In this document: one piece after another, positions 26,126-35,656 of the stretch
How positions within the stretch are numbered: the stretch's first letter is position 1
Layout: each line of letters opens with the position of its first letter
Assembly: GCA_900551075.1 (NCBI GenBank)
Contig: URVB01000016.1
Coordinates: forward strand, 1 to 64,000
Source of the DNA: an uncultured Blautia sp.
GTDB taxonomy: Bacteria; Bacillota; Clostridia; Lachnospirales; Lachnospiraceae
Direction of reading: 5' to 3'
Length of the DNA: 64,000 bases
Position numbers and translations under genes: made by a program
The notes under the pieces: generated by a model
What the model saw: only the letters and a program-made list of their open reading frames with translations
Told to the model about the DNA's origin: nothing
Databases searched by the model: none

Positions 26126-26836
26126 ATGAAACATACGATTAGGGAATTGCCGAAATCAGAACGCCCCTATGAGAAGTGCATTCGGGAAGGCGCCGGCGCG
26201 CTAAGCGACGGTGAGCTTCTTGCCGTGATCTTAAGGAGCGGAACAAAGGGCAGCAGTTCCTTATCTCTTGCAAATGAAATTTTGAATACAATGCAGCAAT
26301 CTTCCTATCCGGGACTTTTGGGGATTCTTCACTCTTCCCTGTCCGATCTTATGAAGATTCGCGGAATCGGCAAAGTTAAGGCAGTCCAGTTGAAGTGCAT
26401 CGGGGAGCTCTCCAAGCGGATTGCCACATCGGCGGCCCGGACGCAGCTCTGCTTCGACCGTCCGGTTTCCATTGCCAAATATTATATGGAACAGCTCCGG
26501 CACGAGGAGCAGGAGCTGATGATCTGTATGATGCTGGACAGCAAGAATCATCTTTTGGGTGAACAGCTACTGACAAGGGGGACGGTAAATGCCACTCTGG
26601 TCACACCCAGAGAGGTCTATATGGAAGCGCTGCGGCACCATGCGGTATGTCTGATCCTCATCCATAATCATCCAAGCGGTGATCCTCATCCGAGCCAATG
26701 CGATGCGGAGGTGACAGAACGGATGTATCAGGCAGGTGAATTACTGGGTATTCGTCTTCTGGATCATATCATCATAGGGGACCAAACCTATTTCAGTTTC
26801 CAGGAACAGGGGATTCTGGGGGAATACCCAGGCTGA
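26126..26836 (+). CDS. radC: RadC-family JAB-domain protein
   Basis: A 236-residue RadC protein, once assigned to DNA repair but of unsettled function. The N-terminal UPF0758 helical region contains a helix-hairpin-helix (IRGIGKVKAVQLK) and the ALSDGELLAVILRSG signature. The C-terminal JAB/MPN metalloprotease-like domain has HNHPSGDPHPS and a downstream Asp in LDHIIIGD, the zinc-binding set. It starts the transcription unit running into mreB, with 12 bases between the two. Confidence 0.94.
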   Translation: MKHTIRELPKSERPYEKCIREGAGALSDGELLAVILRSGTKGSSSLSLANEILNTMQQSSYPGLLGILHSSLSDLMKIRGIGKVKAVQLKCIGELSKRIATSAARTQLCFDRPVSIAKYYMEQLRHEEQELMICMMLDSKNHLLGEQLLTRGTVNATLVTPREVYMEALRHHAVCLILIHNHPSGDPHPSQCDAEVTERMYQAGELLGIRLLDHIIIGDQTYFSFQEQGILGEYPG

Positions 26837-26848
26837 AGGGGCAAATTT

Positions 26849-27862
26849 ATGCTGTTTAAGAAAACATACGGAATAGACCTGGGGAGCAGCAGTATCAAGG
26901 TCTATTCGTTTTTTAAAAACAAAAGCTATATCGAAAAGAATATGATTGCGTCCAAAGGGCGCAAAATCATCGCCGTGGGCAATGAAGCATATGACATGTT
27001 CGAAAAATCACCTTCCGACATTTCAGTGAATTCGCCGATGGCTTTTGGTATGATAGCCAATCTGGAGCTTCAGGAAATTGCGCTGTACAGTATGATGAAA
27101 AAAATCGATAAGTTTCTCGGAATCGGTTCCGACATGTTTTTTTCCGTCCCTCTTGATATGACAGCCATAGAGAAACGGGCTTACTATTCTGTTGCAAACG
27201 GATACTGGTTAAAAAAGAACCGGGTCTTCATGGTGGAGGCTCCCATTGCAGATGCACTTGCCATGGGTATAGATTTGGAAAAAGACGCAGGGAGCATGGT
27301 CGTAAACATTGGCGCACAGAGCACACAGTTTTCGATTATCACTGATGGTAAGATCATCATCTCCAGACAGATACCTGTCGGAGGCCGTCAAATGAATGAA
27401 GCGATCTGCAGTGAAATCCGCAAGCGCTACAATCTCCAGATCGGAACCAGGACAGGGAAGCGTCTGAAGGTTGCTATGGGCAAACTAAGTGACCAGCGCA
27501 AGGATGCCAGGAAGGTCGTAGGAATCGACAGTATTTCCGGGCTGCCGAGAGAAGAAGTCATCTCTTCTTATGTTGTCAATGCAGGTATTATGAACTGCGT
27601 CAATGAGATTGCGGCAGAAATGAAGACATTTTTGGAGCGTATTCCTCCCCAGATATCCTATCACATTGCGAAGGAAGGCATTCATCTGACAGGAGGGAGC
27701 ACAAGACTTCCCTACATAGACAATTATCTGGCAAGCTACACAGGCTTTGGCTTTAATCTTTCGGAGCTCTATGAAACTTCTGCTGTCTGCGGACTGGAAA
27801 AGATCATCCGCGATAAGGAGCTGATGAAGTGGGCGCAGCCTATCAAGCAACGAAAATTATGA
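26849..27862 (+). CDS. mreB: Divergent MreB-like rod-shape protein
   Basis: Actin-fold protein that in this operon position organises the cell-wall elongation machinery on the inner face of the membrane. The 337-residue protein keeps the actin outline: YGIDLGSSSIKVY (phosphate 1), a connector, GIHLTGGSTRLPYI (adenosine). However, phosphate 2 reads VVNIGAQST where canonical MreB has VVDIGGGT, with Asn153 replacing the conserved Asp. The usual IEEP segment reads VEAP (Ala131 in place of the second Glu), and the usual PxxDGVIAD region reads SPMAFGMIANLE. Nucleotide hydrolysis may be weak or lost. Placement directly before mreC and mreD supports the role. Confidence 0.85.
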   Translation: MLFKKTYGIDLGSSSIKVYSFFKNKSYIEKNMIASKGRKIIAVGNEAYDMFEKSPSDISVNSPMAFGMIANLELQEIALYSMMKKIDKFLGIGSDMFFSVPLDMTAIEKRAYYSVANGYWLKKNRVFMVEAPIADALAMGIDLEKDAGSMVVNIGAQSTQFSIITDGKIIISRQIPVGGRQMNEAICSEIRKRYNLQIGTRTGKRLKVAMGKLSDQRKDARKVVGIDSISGLPREEVISSYVVNAGIMNCVNEIAAEMKTFLERIPPQISYHIAKEGIHLTGGSTRLPYIDNYLASYTGFGFNLSELYETSAVCGLEKIIRDKELMKWAQPIKQRKL

Positions 27863-27881
27863 TTTCTTAGGGGTAATATGA

Positions 27882-28808
27882 ATGAAAAACCTGAAAAAGA
27901 AAATCCATTTCCGAATAAATTTAAAAAGCAAGCATCTTCTTGCCATTATGACATTTTTCTGTATCAGTGCCATTGTGGCAACTCTGGCTTCCGGTATTTC
28001 TACCGCACCGCTTAAGGAGGCTGCCGGTCTGGTGATCGTACCATTCGAAAAGAGCATCAATGGAATCGGAAGATGGCTCACATCTGTCCGGGACAGCGTC
28101 CGGGACAAGCAGGAGCTTTTGGATGAAAACGAAGAATTAAAGGCGGCCATTGATACTCTGACGGACCAGAACAACAAGCTGGTTCAGGGTCAGACAGAGC
28201 TTGTACGTCTGGAAGCACTCTATGAGCTGGATGAGGAATATTCCGATTATCCGAAGATTGCCGCCCGTATCATATCCAAGGATCCCGGCAACTGGTACAA
28301 TAATTTTGTCATTAACAGGGGCAGCAGGGATGGGGTCCGGGTAGACAACAATGTCATTGCAGGCAAGGGGTTGGTTGGAATCGTAACAGAGGTTGGTTCC
28401 ACCTGGGCGACGGTACGCGCAATCATCGATGACAGCAGCAATGTCAGTGCCATGACTGTCAGTACGGCTGACAACTGTGTCGTGAAAGGTGATCTGGAGC
28501 TGATTGATGAGGGAAAGCTCCGGTTTGAGCAGCTTTATGACCGGGAAAACAAGGTTACCGTGGGAGAAAGGATCATTACCTCCAACATCAGTGAGAAATA
28601 TGTGGAGGGCCTTTTGATCGGATATGTGAATGAAATCCAGCAGGATACAAACAATCTGACAAAAACCGGAACCATTGTGACACCTGTGGATTTCCAGCAT
28701 CTGAAGGATGTTTTTGTGATCACCGTAAATAAACAGGACGCTGTGCAGGATGCTTCATCTGACGGCGGGGCAGAAGGGAAAACGGAGGGCGGTTCGGATG
28801 AAGAGTAA
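27882..28808 (+). CDS. mreC: Rod shape-determining protein MreC
   Basis: Bitopic membrane protein that links MreB to the periplasmic wall-synthesis enzymes PBP2 and RodA. The 308-residue protein has a basic N-terminus, one membrane helix (about 19-38), a coiled coil (about 65-105, DKQELLDENEELKAAIDTL) and the MreC beta-barrel domain with NRGSRDGVRVDNNVIAGKGLVGIV. An Asp/Gly/Glu-rich tail ends the protein. ATG 27882 follows AGGGG. The last 11 bases overlap mreD. Confidence 0.94.
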   Translation: MKNLKKKIHFRINLKSKHLLAIMTFFCISAIVATLASGISTAPLKEAAGLVIVPFEKSINGIGRWLTSVRDSVRDKQELLDENEELKAAIDTLTDQNNKLVQGQTELVRLEALYELDEEYSDYPKIAARIISKDPGNWYNNFVINRGSRDGVRVDNNVIAGKGLVGIVTEVGSTWATVRAIIDDSSNVSAMTVSTADNCVVKGDLELIDEGKLRFEQLYDRENKVTVGERIITSNISEKYVEGLLIGYVNEIQQDTNNLTKTGTIVTPVDFQHLKDVFVITVNKQDAVQDASSDGGAEGKTEGGSDEE

Positions 28809-29325
28809 GGCAGTCTTATTTTTGACCATTGTCGTGTGCTTCCTTCTGCAGTGCACCGTGCTGCATGTTTTTTCCATAGGCTCCATAACTCCGAACCTGC
28901 TTTTGATCCTCTGTGTTTCCATGGGTCTGATGCGCGGGCGCAAAAGCGGAATGTGGACAGGTTTTTTTGCCGGACTTCTGATTGATCTGTTTTATGGCTC
29001 CCTGTTTGGATTTTATGCGCTGATTTATATGTATGCGGGATATTTCAGCGGATACGCATGCAGAGTTTATTACGATGATGATGTGAAGGTACCGATGCTT
29101 CTGGTTGCGATTGCAGATTTTTTATATAATCTGGCTGTTTACGGACTCCAGTTTCTGCTCCGCGGACGTATGGGACTTTTCACCTATCTTTACCGGATCA
29201 TTATTCCGGAGGTTTTTTATACCGTTTTTTTAACCCTGATCGTGTACAGAGTTTTTTACTATATTAACTATCATCATATGAGCATAACCAGGAAAGAAAG
29301 TGAGTCTGTTTGGGTACTAAAATAA
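28798..29325 (+). CDS. mreD: Rod shape-determining protein MreD
   Basis: A 175-residue polytopic membrane protein with five or six hydrophobic helices, the MreD partner of MreC in the elongasome. The segment GRKSGMWTGFFAGLLIDLFYG is typical of the family. ATG 28798 is preceded by GGAGGGCGG inside the end of mreC. It overlaps the following PBP gene by 16 bases, so mreC, mreD and mrdA are translationally coupled. Confidence 0.92.
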   Translation: MKSKAVLFLTIVVCFLLQCTVLHVFSIGSITPNLLLILCVSMGLMRGRKSGMWTGFFAGLLIDLFYGSLFGFYALIYMYAGYFSGYACRVYYDDDVKVPMLLVAIADFLYNLAVYGLQFLLRGRMGLFTYLYRIIIPEVFYTVFLTLIVYRVFYYINYHHMSITRKESESVWVLK

Positions 29326-32207
29326 AAAAATTCTTAAAGAAAATACAATTAAAGAGAACCACTGTTCTGGCAATGGCTTTTATTTTGATGTCCTATATCC
29401 TGATTCAGCAGCTCTTTGAGCTTCAGATTATTCAGGGTGAGGATTATATCAATAAATTTCAGACCAGAACGACCAAAAACCGTGTGCTGAAAAGCACCCG
29501 CGGCAACATTTTTGACAGGAACGGAGATCTCGTAGCTTCCAATATCCTGTCTTATTCTTTAACCTTCGAGGACAACGGGAGCTATGAAACCACCCGTCAG
29601 AAAAACCTGACCTTAAACGGAATCTCTTACCGGGTCCTTCAGATTCTGGCAAAGAACGGAGATTCCTTATTCCATAATTTTCATATTATTGTGGATGAAA
29701 ACGGAGAATATGCCTTTGACGTTGACGAGGGCTTTACCTTGGATCGTTTCCGTGCGGATATCTATGGTTATCCTCTGATCGACGATATGCCTGAGGAAGA
29801 GCGCACGGCAACGGCTGCACAGATGGTAGAGCATTTAAGCGGAAGCAGGGGCTTTTCCATTGTTTTATATGGAGAAGATGCCTATACCCCTGAAGAATTG
29901 GAGAAATATTCCCTGCCTAAGGAGCTGACGAAGCAGGAAATCCTGGATATCGCCATCATCCGTTATGAGCTGAATACAAACAGCTTCAAAAAATACGTAC
30001 AGGCTACGATTGCAACAAATGTCAGCGAGGAGACAGTAGCCGCAGTTATGGAGAACCAGAGTCAGCTTCAGGGAATCGATATTGTAGAGGACTCCATACG
30101 GCAATACGTGGATGATGAGAGTATGGGGCCGATTCTCGGTTATACCGGAAAGGCTTCCTCGGAGGAGCTGGATTCCCTGAGGGAAAAGAATCCCAATTAT
30201 TCCAATGATGCCATTGTCGGTAAGGCAGGCATTGAGCAGTATATGGAGCTGACCCTTCAGGGAACGGATGGGGAGGAAACCGTATCCGTTGATAATCTGG
30301 GTAAGGTTTTGAAGATCGATGAGGACACCAAGGTGGATCCGGTTGCCGGAAATGATGTATATCTGACCATCGATACAGGCTGGCAGAGCGGTATCTACCA
30401 AATCCTGAAGCAGAGAGTTGCAGGTATTCTTCTCTCCAAGATTGAAGCAACAAAAACCTTTGATTATGAGGGTACCAAGGATGCCAGCCGTATCACGGTT
30501 CCGATCTATGATGTTTACAATGCGCTTGTGGCAAACAGCGTCATTGATATCAGCAGATTTAATGAAGAAGACGCTTCAGAAACAGAAAAAAATTTATATG
30601 CCAAATTTCAACAAAAACAGCAGGAAGTTTTTGATACAATAACAAGTAGGCTGACAGGTGACAGCGCTCCGGCATATAAGGATGAAAGCGGGCAGATGCA
30701 GGAATATCTGACTTATATCTGCGACACGCTTCTTAGAGATACCCTCGGTGTGATTTCTAAGGACGCTGTGGACACGGCTGATGCAGTCTATCTGGCGTGG
30801 AGCCGGGAGGAAAGCATCAGTCTGAAGGATTATCTGACCTATGCCGCCAGCCAGAACTGGATTGATATTTCCAAGATTTCTCCGGAGGGAGAATATCTGG
30901 ATTCCGAAGAAGTTTATCAGTCTCTGACTGCATATATTACAGACTACCTGAAAACAGACAGCGGATTTTCCAAGCTTCTTTATAAATACATGCTCCAGGA
31001 GGATACCATATCCGGTCAGGAGCTGTGTCTTGTGCTGTATGAACAGGGTGTTCTCTCAAAAGAGGATCCCTCCTATGAAAGCCTGGCCTCAGGAGCAACC
31101 AGTGCTTATGATTTTATGATCAATAAAATTGCAAATCTGGAAATCGAACCGGCGCAGCTTGCCTTAATGCCATGTTCCGCATCCGCAGTCATTACAGATG
31201 TACAGACGGGGGATGTGCTTGCCTGTGTATCTTATCCCGGATATGACAACAATCGTCTCGTCAATGATATGGATACACAATATTATTCCAAGCTTGCCCT
31301 GGATTTATCCAGTCCGTTCTTTAACAAAGCTACCCAGCAGAAGACGGCCCCGGGTTCCACGCTGAAGCTTCTCTCTACGATCGCTGGTATGATGGAAGGT
31401 CTGGTGGAGGATGGCACCTATATTGAGTGTACGGGCAGCTTTGATTATGTTCAGCCTCCGATCAACTGCTGGAATCACAGCGGGCATGGAGCTATAGAAA
31501 TCAGAACCGCAATTGAGCAGTCCTGCAACTATTTTTTCAATATGATCGGCTTCCAGCTTGGCAAGAGCAATGAAGACGAATTTTCGGAATCACAGAGTCT
31601 TGCGAAGCTTCAGCAATATGCTTCTATGATCGGGCTTGACAAAAAAACCGGTATTGAAATTTCAGAAGCGTCTCCTCAGGTTTCTGACAGCTATGCGGTT
31701 CCCTCGTACATTGGACAGGGTACACACTTGTACACTACCAGCCAGCTTGCGCGTTATGCTACTGCGCTTGCCAATTCGGGGACTGTTTATGATCTGACGC
31801 TGCTTGACCGCGTGACAGATTCCAAAGCTCAGGTTTTGGAGGAATACGAACCTGAGGTCGAAAATGTTCTGGATATCCCTGATAATATCTGGGATGATAT
31901 TCACGATGGTATGTACCGTGTGGTACAGACCCATGAGCAGTTTAACGGTCTTGGCGTGGATGTTGCCGGAAAAACAGGTACTGCGGAGATTGATATTTAT
32001 CATCCGAATCATGGCCTGTTTATCGGCTATGCGCCGGCTTCTGAACCGCAGTATGCGATTGCCGTACGTATTGCCAATGGCTATTCTTCCGGCAATGCCT
32101 GTTTAGCAGCCAATGATATTTTTAAATACATATTTGAATTAGCAGATGAAGAGTCTATATTGACAGGTTATGCTTCCAGCGATGTCAGCGAAACCTCAAA
32201 TGACTGA
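29310..32207 (+). CDS. mrdA: Class B penicillin-binding protein 2 (elongation transpeptidase) with large insertion
   Basis: Cross-links lateral-wall peptidoglycan together with RodA. The 965-residue protein is much longer than the roughly 630-residue E. coli PBP2. Order: N-terminal membrane helix (about 17-35), pedestal with STRGNIFDRNGDLVASN, then the transpeptidase fold. The active-site serine motif STLK is near residue 680, SCN near 738 and KTG (AGKTGTAE) near 887. About 250 residues between TIDTGWQ (about 351) and SAVITDVQTGDVLA (about 625) are inserted ahead of the catalytic core; they are acidic and predicted helical by eye. Translation starts at TTG 29310 inside the mreD 3' end. Confidence 0.93.
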   Translation: MGTKIKKFLKKIQLKRTTVLAMAFILMSYILIQQLFELQIIQGEDYINKFQTRTTKNRVLKSTRGNIFDRNGDLVASNILSYSLTFEDNGSYETTRQKNLTLNGISYRVLQILAKNGDSLFHNFHIIVDENGEYAFDVDEGFTLDRFRADIYGYPLIDDMPEEERTATAAQMVEHLSGSRGFSIVLYGEDAYTPEELEKYSLPKELTKQEILDIAIIRYELNTNSFKKYVQATIATNVSEETVAAVMENQSQLQGIDIVEDSIRQYVDDESMGPILGYTGKASSEELDSLREKNPNYSNDAIVGKAGIEQYMELTLQGTDGEETVSVDNLGKVLKIDEDTKVDPVAGNDVYLTIDTGWQSGIYQILKQRVAGILLSKIEATKTFDYEGTKDASRITVPIYDVYNALVANSVIDISRFNEEDASETEKNLYAKFQQKQQEVFDTITSRLTGDSAPAYKDESGQMQEYLTYICDTLLRDTLGVISKDAVDTADAVYLAWSREESISLKDYLTYAASQNWIDISKISPEGEYLDSEEVYQSLTAYITDYLKTDSGFSKLLYKYMLQEDTISGQELCLVLYEQGVLSKEDPSYESLASGATSAYDFMINKIANLEIEPAQLALMPCSASAVITDVQTGDVLACVSYPGYDNNRLVNDMDTQYYSKLALDLSSPFFNKATQQKTAPGSTLKLLSTIAGMMEGLVEDGTYIECTGSFDYVQPPINCWNHSGHGAIEIRTAIEQSCNYFFNMIGFQLGKSNEDEFSESQSLAKLQQYASMIGLDKKTGIEISEASPQVSDSYAVPSYIGQGTHLYTTSQLARYATALANSGTVYDLTLLDRVTDSKAQVLEEYEPEVENVLDIPDNIWDDIHDGMYRVVQTHEQFNGLGVDVAGKTGTAEIDIYHPNHGLFIGYAPASEPQYAIAVRIANGYSSGNACLAANDIFKYIFELADEESILTGYASSDVSETSND

Positions 32208-32264
32208 ATTACCTACAGAGAATACCAGAATCATGGAACATATCTTTTAGGAGGAATCAAGAAC

Positions 32265-33053
32265 ATGAGTGAAGTCATTGTCATTACATCCGGAAAGGGC
32301 GGCGTAGGAAAAACCACCACAGTTGCCAATATCGGAACCGGACTGGCTATGATGGGTAAAAAAACAGTAGTGGTGGACACAGATATCGGACTTCGAAATC
32401 TGGATGTGGTTCTCGGACTGGAGAACAGAATTGTGTATAATCTGGTGGATGTCATCAATGGAGGCTGCCGTTTGAGACAGGCTCTGATCAAGGATAAACG
32501 CCATCCCGAGCTTTTTCTCCTGCCATCCGCGCAGACAAAGGACAAATCCGCCGTTTCACCGGAGCAGATGATCAAGCTGACGGAGGAGCTGAGGGAAGAG
32601 TTTGACTACATTCTATTAGATTGTCCTGCCGGCATCGAACAGGGCTTCAAGAACGCCATTGCGGGAGCTGATAAAGCGCTTGTAGTAACAACTCCTGAGG
32701 TTTCCGCCATCCGCGATGCAGACCGGATCATCGGCCTTCTGGAAGCAAATGATATCCGGGATATCCGCCTGATCATCAATCGCCTGCGGCCGGATATGAT
32801 TGCAAGAGGAGATATGATGTCTGTGGATGATGTTATTGAGATTCTTGCCGTAGATTTAATCGGAACCATTTTGGATGATGAACAGATTGTAGTTGCTACC
32901 AATCAGGGAGAACCTCTCTCGGGAAGGAATTCCCAGGCGGAGGAGGAATACCGCAATATCTGCAAACGCCTTGCCGGAGAGGAAATCCCTTTTATGAACC
33001 TCCGCCAGAAAAAGGGGGTTTTTGGAAGGCTTGGCAGCATATTCAGAAAATAG
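32265..33053 (+). CDS. minD: Septum site-determining ATPase MinD
   Basis: Membrane-associated ATPase that positions the division inhibitor MinC. The 262-residue protein has the deviant Walker A KGGVGKTT at residues 11-18, DTDIGLRNLD (switch I region), LLDCPAGIEQGF (switch II) and a C-terminal amphipathic membrane-targeting helix (GVFGRLGSIFRK). AGGAGG precedes the ATG. The gene usually placed before it in related Clostridia, minC, is not present in the 57-base gap after mrdA. Confidence 0.96.
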   Translation: MSEVIVITSGKGGVGKTTTVANIGTGLAMMGKKTVVVDTDIGLRNLDVVLGLENRIVYNLVDVINGGCRLRQALIKDKRHPELFLLPSAQTKDKSAVSPEQMIKLTEELREEFDYILLDCPAGIEQGFKNAIAGADKALVVTTPEVSAIRDADRIIGLLEANDIRDIRLIINRLRPDMIARGDMMSVDDVIEILAVDLIGTILDDEQIVVATNQGEPLSGRNSQAEEEYRNICKRLAGEEIPFMNLRQKKGVFGRLGSIFRK

Positions 33054-33075
33054 CACAGAAAAGGAGGGTATTCGG

Positions 33076-33318
33076 ATGCGAGCCTTTTTTAAGGGAAAGA
33101 AGCGTTCCGCCGGCTATGCCAGGGACAGGATGCAGCTGCTCCTGATTTCGGAACGGATTGACTGCTCTCCGCAAATGATGAAAATGCTGAAAAATGATTT
33201 GATACATACAGTAAAAAAGTATCTTACAATAGAAGAAGAACAGGTCAGCATACAGATCACACAGGAACCGCCTGTCCTGCATGCAGTGATCCCTGTTCGT
33301 GGAAAAAGGAACAAATAG
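33076..33318 (+). CDS. minE: Cell division topological specificity factor MinE
   Basis: An 80-residue MinE that stimulates MinD ATPase and drives its release from the membrane. The N-terminal MinD-binding/membrane part (FFKGKKRSAGYARDRMQLLLISER) and the beta-stranded dimer domain (EQVSIQITQ) are recognisable. ATG 33076 follows AAGGAGGG, 22 bases after minD. The next gene, rodA, starts at the base after its stop. Confidence 0.92.
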   Translation: MRAFFKGKKRSAGYARDRMQLLLISERIDCSPQMMKMLKNDLIHTVKKYLTIEEEQVSIQITQEPPVLHAVIPVRGKRNK

Positions 33319-34479
33319 ATGATTAAACAGTATAAGCTGCGATTTTACAATTTCAGACTGGTATTTTTTCTTCTGGCAATCAGTGCCATTGGTATCCGGC
33401 TTGTGGGAACCGCCATGGAATCTCTGTCCTTCAAACAGCTTGCAGGCGCGGTCATGGGTATGGTTCTCATGCTGATATTGTCACTGGTGGATTACTCCTG
33501 GATCATGAATTTCCAGTGGATCATGTATTTCTTTAATATTGTGATGCTGCTGGGAGTCCGGGTTTTCGGTGACAGCGCCAACGGTGCGGCCAGGTGGATT
33601 AATCTGGGCTTTATCCGTTTTCAGCCGACAGAGCTTTCCAAAATCATTATCGTAGTATTTTTTGCGAAGTTTTTCATGGACCATGAGGAGGACCTGAATT
33701 CCTTCCGGACACTGGCAAAATCCGCACTTTTGCTTCTGGTGCCTTTGCTTTTGATCTATAATCAGCCGGATATGAAAAATACAATCACCGTTGCAATTGT
33801 ATTCTGTATTTTGATCTATGTGGCCGGACTCAGCTACAAGGTCATTGGAGGCGCCATTCTGATCGCTGTACCGCTTTTGATCATATTTTTGAGTATCGTG
33901 GTACAGCCGGATCAGAAATTGATCAAGGATTATCAGCGTGACCGTATTATGTCCTTCCTGTATCCTGAAAATGAAGAGTACACAGATGATATTGAACAGC
34001 AGAACAACTCCAAAACAGCCATTGCGTCAGGAGAGCTTCTCGGAAAACGCTTAAACGGCGATTCAGATGTTGCTTCTGTGAATGATGGAAATTTCGTATC
34101 GGAAAATCAGACAGACTTTATCTTCGCTGTGGCAGGAGAGGAGTATGGTTTTGTCGGCTGTTCCATTATTATATTGCTGCTCCTGCTGATATCCATGGAA
34201 TGTATCCGTATGAGCCTGCGCGCAAAGGATCTGTCGGGGAAGATTGTCTGCTGCGGAATTGGAAGTATCGTTGCCCTGCAGAGCTTTATCAATATCTGTG
34301 TAGCCACCGGACTTGGTCCAAATACCGGTACACCGCTTCCCTTTGTCAGTTATGGCCTGACCTCTTTGATCAGTCTTTTTATTGGTATGGGACTGGTTTT
34401 GAATATTGGCCTGCAGAGCAGCGCATATAATAAGGAACTTCAAAAAAGAGACAGTGATAAGAAAGAGGAATACTTATGA
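33319..34479 (+). CDS. rodA: Peptidoglycan glycosyltransferase RodA (SEDS family)
   Basis: Polymerises lipid II for lateral-wall growth with PBP2. The 386-residue protein has about ten membrane helices. SEDS motifs are GAARWINLGFIRFQPTELSK and NQPDMKNT, the latter holding the catalytic Asp. QNNSKTAIASGELLGKRLNG and the C-terminal TGLGPNTGTPLPFVSYG are also present. It ends with a charged cytoplasmic tail. The last four bases overlap the next gene as ATGA. SpoVE and FtsW are the other family possibilities; the operon favours RodA. Confidence 0.93.
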   Translation: MIKQYKLRFYNFRLVFFLLAISAIGIRLVGTAMESLSFKQLAGAVMGMVLMLILSLVDYSWIMNFQWIMYFFNIVMLLGVRVFGDSANGAARWINLGFIRFQPTELSKIIIVVFFAKFFMDHEEDLNSFRTLAKSALLLLVPLLLIYNQPDMKNTITVAIVFCILIYVAGLSYKVIGGAILIAVPLLIIFLSIVVQPDQKLIKDYQRDRIMSFLYPENEEYTDDIEQQNNSKTAIASGELLGKRLNGDSDVASVNDGNFVSENQTDFIFAVAGEEYGFVGCSIIILLLLLISMECIRMSLRAKDLSGKIVCCGIGSIVALQSFINICVATGLGPNTGTPLPFVSYGLTSLISLFIGMGLVLNIGLQSSAYNKELQKRDSDKKEEYL

Positions 34480-35543
34480 AACAAACAGCTTCCCGGAATA
34501 AAGCTTCCAAGTCCGTTTCCAGGGCACGGATGAGAAAAAGACGCAGAAAGAGAATCCGCAATACCATTCTGCTTTTGGTTCTTATGGCTGCATTGGCCTG
34601 CGGCGGCGGATTTCTTTTATACACCTTAAAGGATGGCATGCTAAAAACCCCCATACAGGCATTCAGCTCTGACAGAGAATTTGAGAATTCACTGATTTCC
34701 GATTCCGGGCAGAGAGCGGAAGCCTTTGCTGCAAATCTCTGTATCGTGGAAGACAATGTCTCTCTGGAATCCGTCTCCCTTGAGGCAGATCAGAAGGGAA
34801 TTCTTCTGGACCTGAATAACAAAAAGGTTCTGTATGCGCAGGGAGCCTGTGACAGGGTCTATCCTGCAAGTATCACGAAGATTATGACAGGTATGCTTGC
34901 GCTCAAATACGGGAATTTGGATGAAACAGTCACGATTTCAGAGGAAAACGTAACTTTAGAGGAGGGTTCTCAGGTGTGCGGTTTCCAGGCAGGGGACAAG
35001 GTCACCATGGATCAGCTTCTGCATTGCCTTTTGGTGTATTCCGGCAATGATGCGGCCTCCGCTATTGCAGAAAACGTAGCGGGTTCTACCGGTGCCTTTG
35101 TAGATATGATGAACGGCTATGCCGCACAGCTTGGTTGTACGGGCACACATTTTACCAATCCTCACGGCCTGCAGGATGAGAACCATTATACTACGCCCTA
35201 TGATATTTATCTGATGCTGAAGGAGGCTTTGAATTATCCGGAATTTACAGAGATTACTCAGCTTCCCTCCTATACGGTTACCTACACAAAAGCAGACGGA
35301 AGCCAAATGAGTACAAGTCTGGAGGCTACGGATCATTATCTGACGGGAGAGGCGACTGCGCCGAAAAATGTATCTGTTCTGGGCGGAAAAACAGGTACTA
35401 CAAGCCTTGCGGGTAACTGTCTGGCACTATTGAGTCAGAATGCGTATGGACAGCCGTTTGTTTCCATTATTATGGGAGCATCCACCAAGGAGCTCCTGTA
35501 TCAGCAAATGAATTCACTTTTGGAAAATATTAATCAATCGTAA
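34476..35543 (+). CDS. Serine-type D-Ala-D-Ala carboxypeptidase (S11 family)
   Basis: Trims the terminal D-alanine from peptidoglycan stem peptides. A 355-residue protein with a very basic N-terminus (RMRKRRRKRIRN), one membrane helix (about 28-50) and an extracytoplasmic S11 domain. The active-site motifs SITK (about 131-134), SGN (about 189-191) and KTG (about 305-307) are all intact. The C-terminal amphipathic anchor of DacA is missing, as expected when the N-terminal helix anchors the protein. Co-transcribed with rodA through an ATGA overlap. Confidence 0.92.
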   Translation: MKQTASRNKASKSVSRARMRKRRRKRIRNTILLLVLMAALACGGGFLLYTLKDGMLKTPIQAFSSDREFENSLISDSGQRAEAFAANLCIVEDNVSLESVSLEADQKGILLDLNNKKVLYAQGACDRVYPASITKIMTGMLALKYGNLDETVTISEENVTLEEGSQVCGFQAGDKVTMDQLLHCLLVYSGNDAASAIAENVAGSTGAFVDMMNGYAAQLGCTGTHFTNPHGLQDENHYTTPYDIYLMLKEALNYPEFTEITQLPSYTVTYTKADGSQMSTSLEATDHYLTGEATAPKNVSVLGGKTGTTSLAGNCLALLSQNAYGQPFVSIIMGASTKELLYQQMNSLLENINQS

Positions 35544-35562
35544 GAAACAAAAACGATTTGTC

Positions 35563-35591
35563 TTGATTTTTATATTAAAATGCACTATAAT
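35563..35591 (+). promoter_or_regulatory. Strong promoter of the P-loop protein gene
   Basis: TTGATT (35563-35568), 17-base spacer, TATAAT (35586-35591), with a perfect -10 in AT-rich sequence. About 60 untranslated bases separate it from the start codon. Confidence 0.75.
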
Positions 35592-35656
35592 TGAAACATA
35601 TTAATTAAGCTTTTTGGTAAAAATTAATATTATATGTGTCTAAGGAGGAAAACAGG

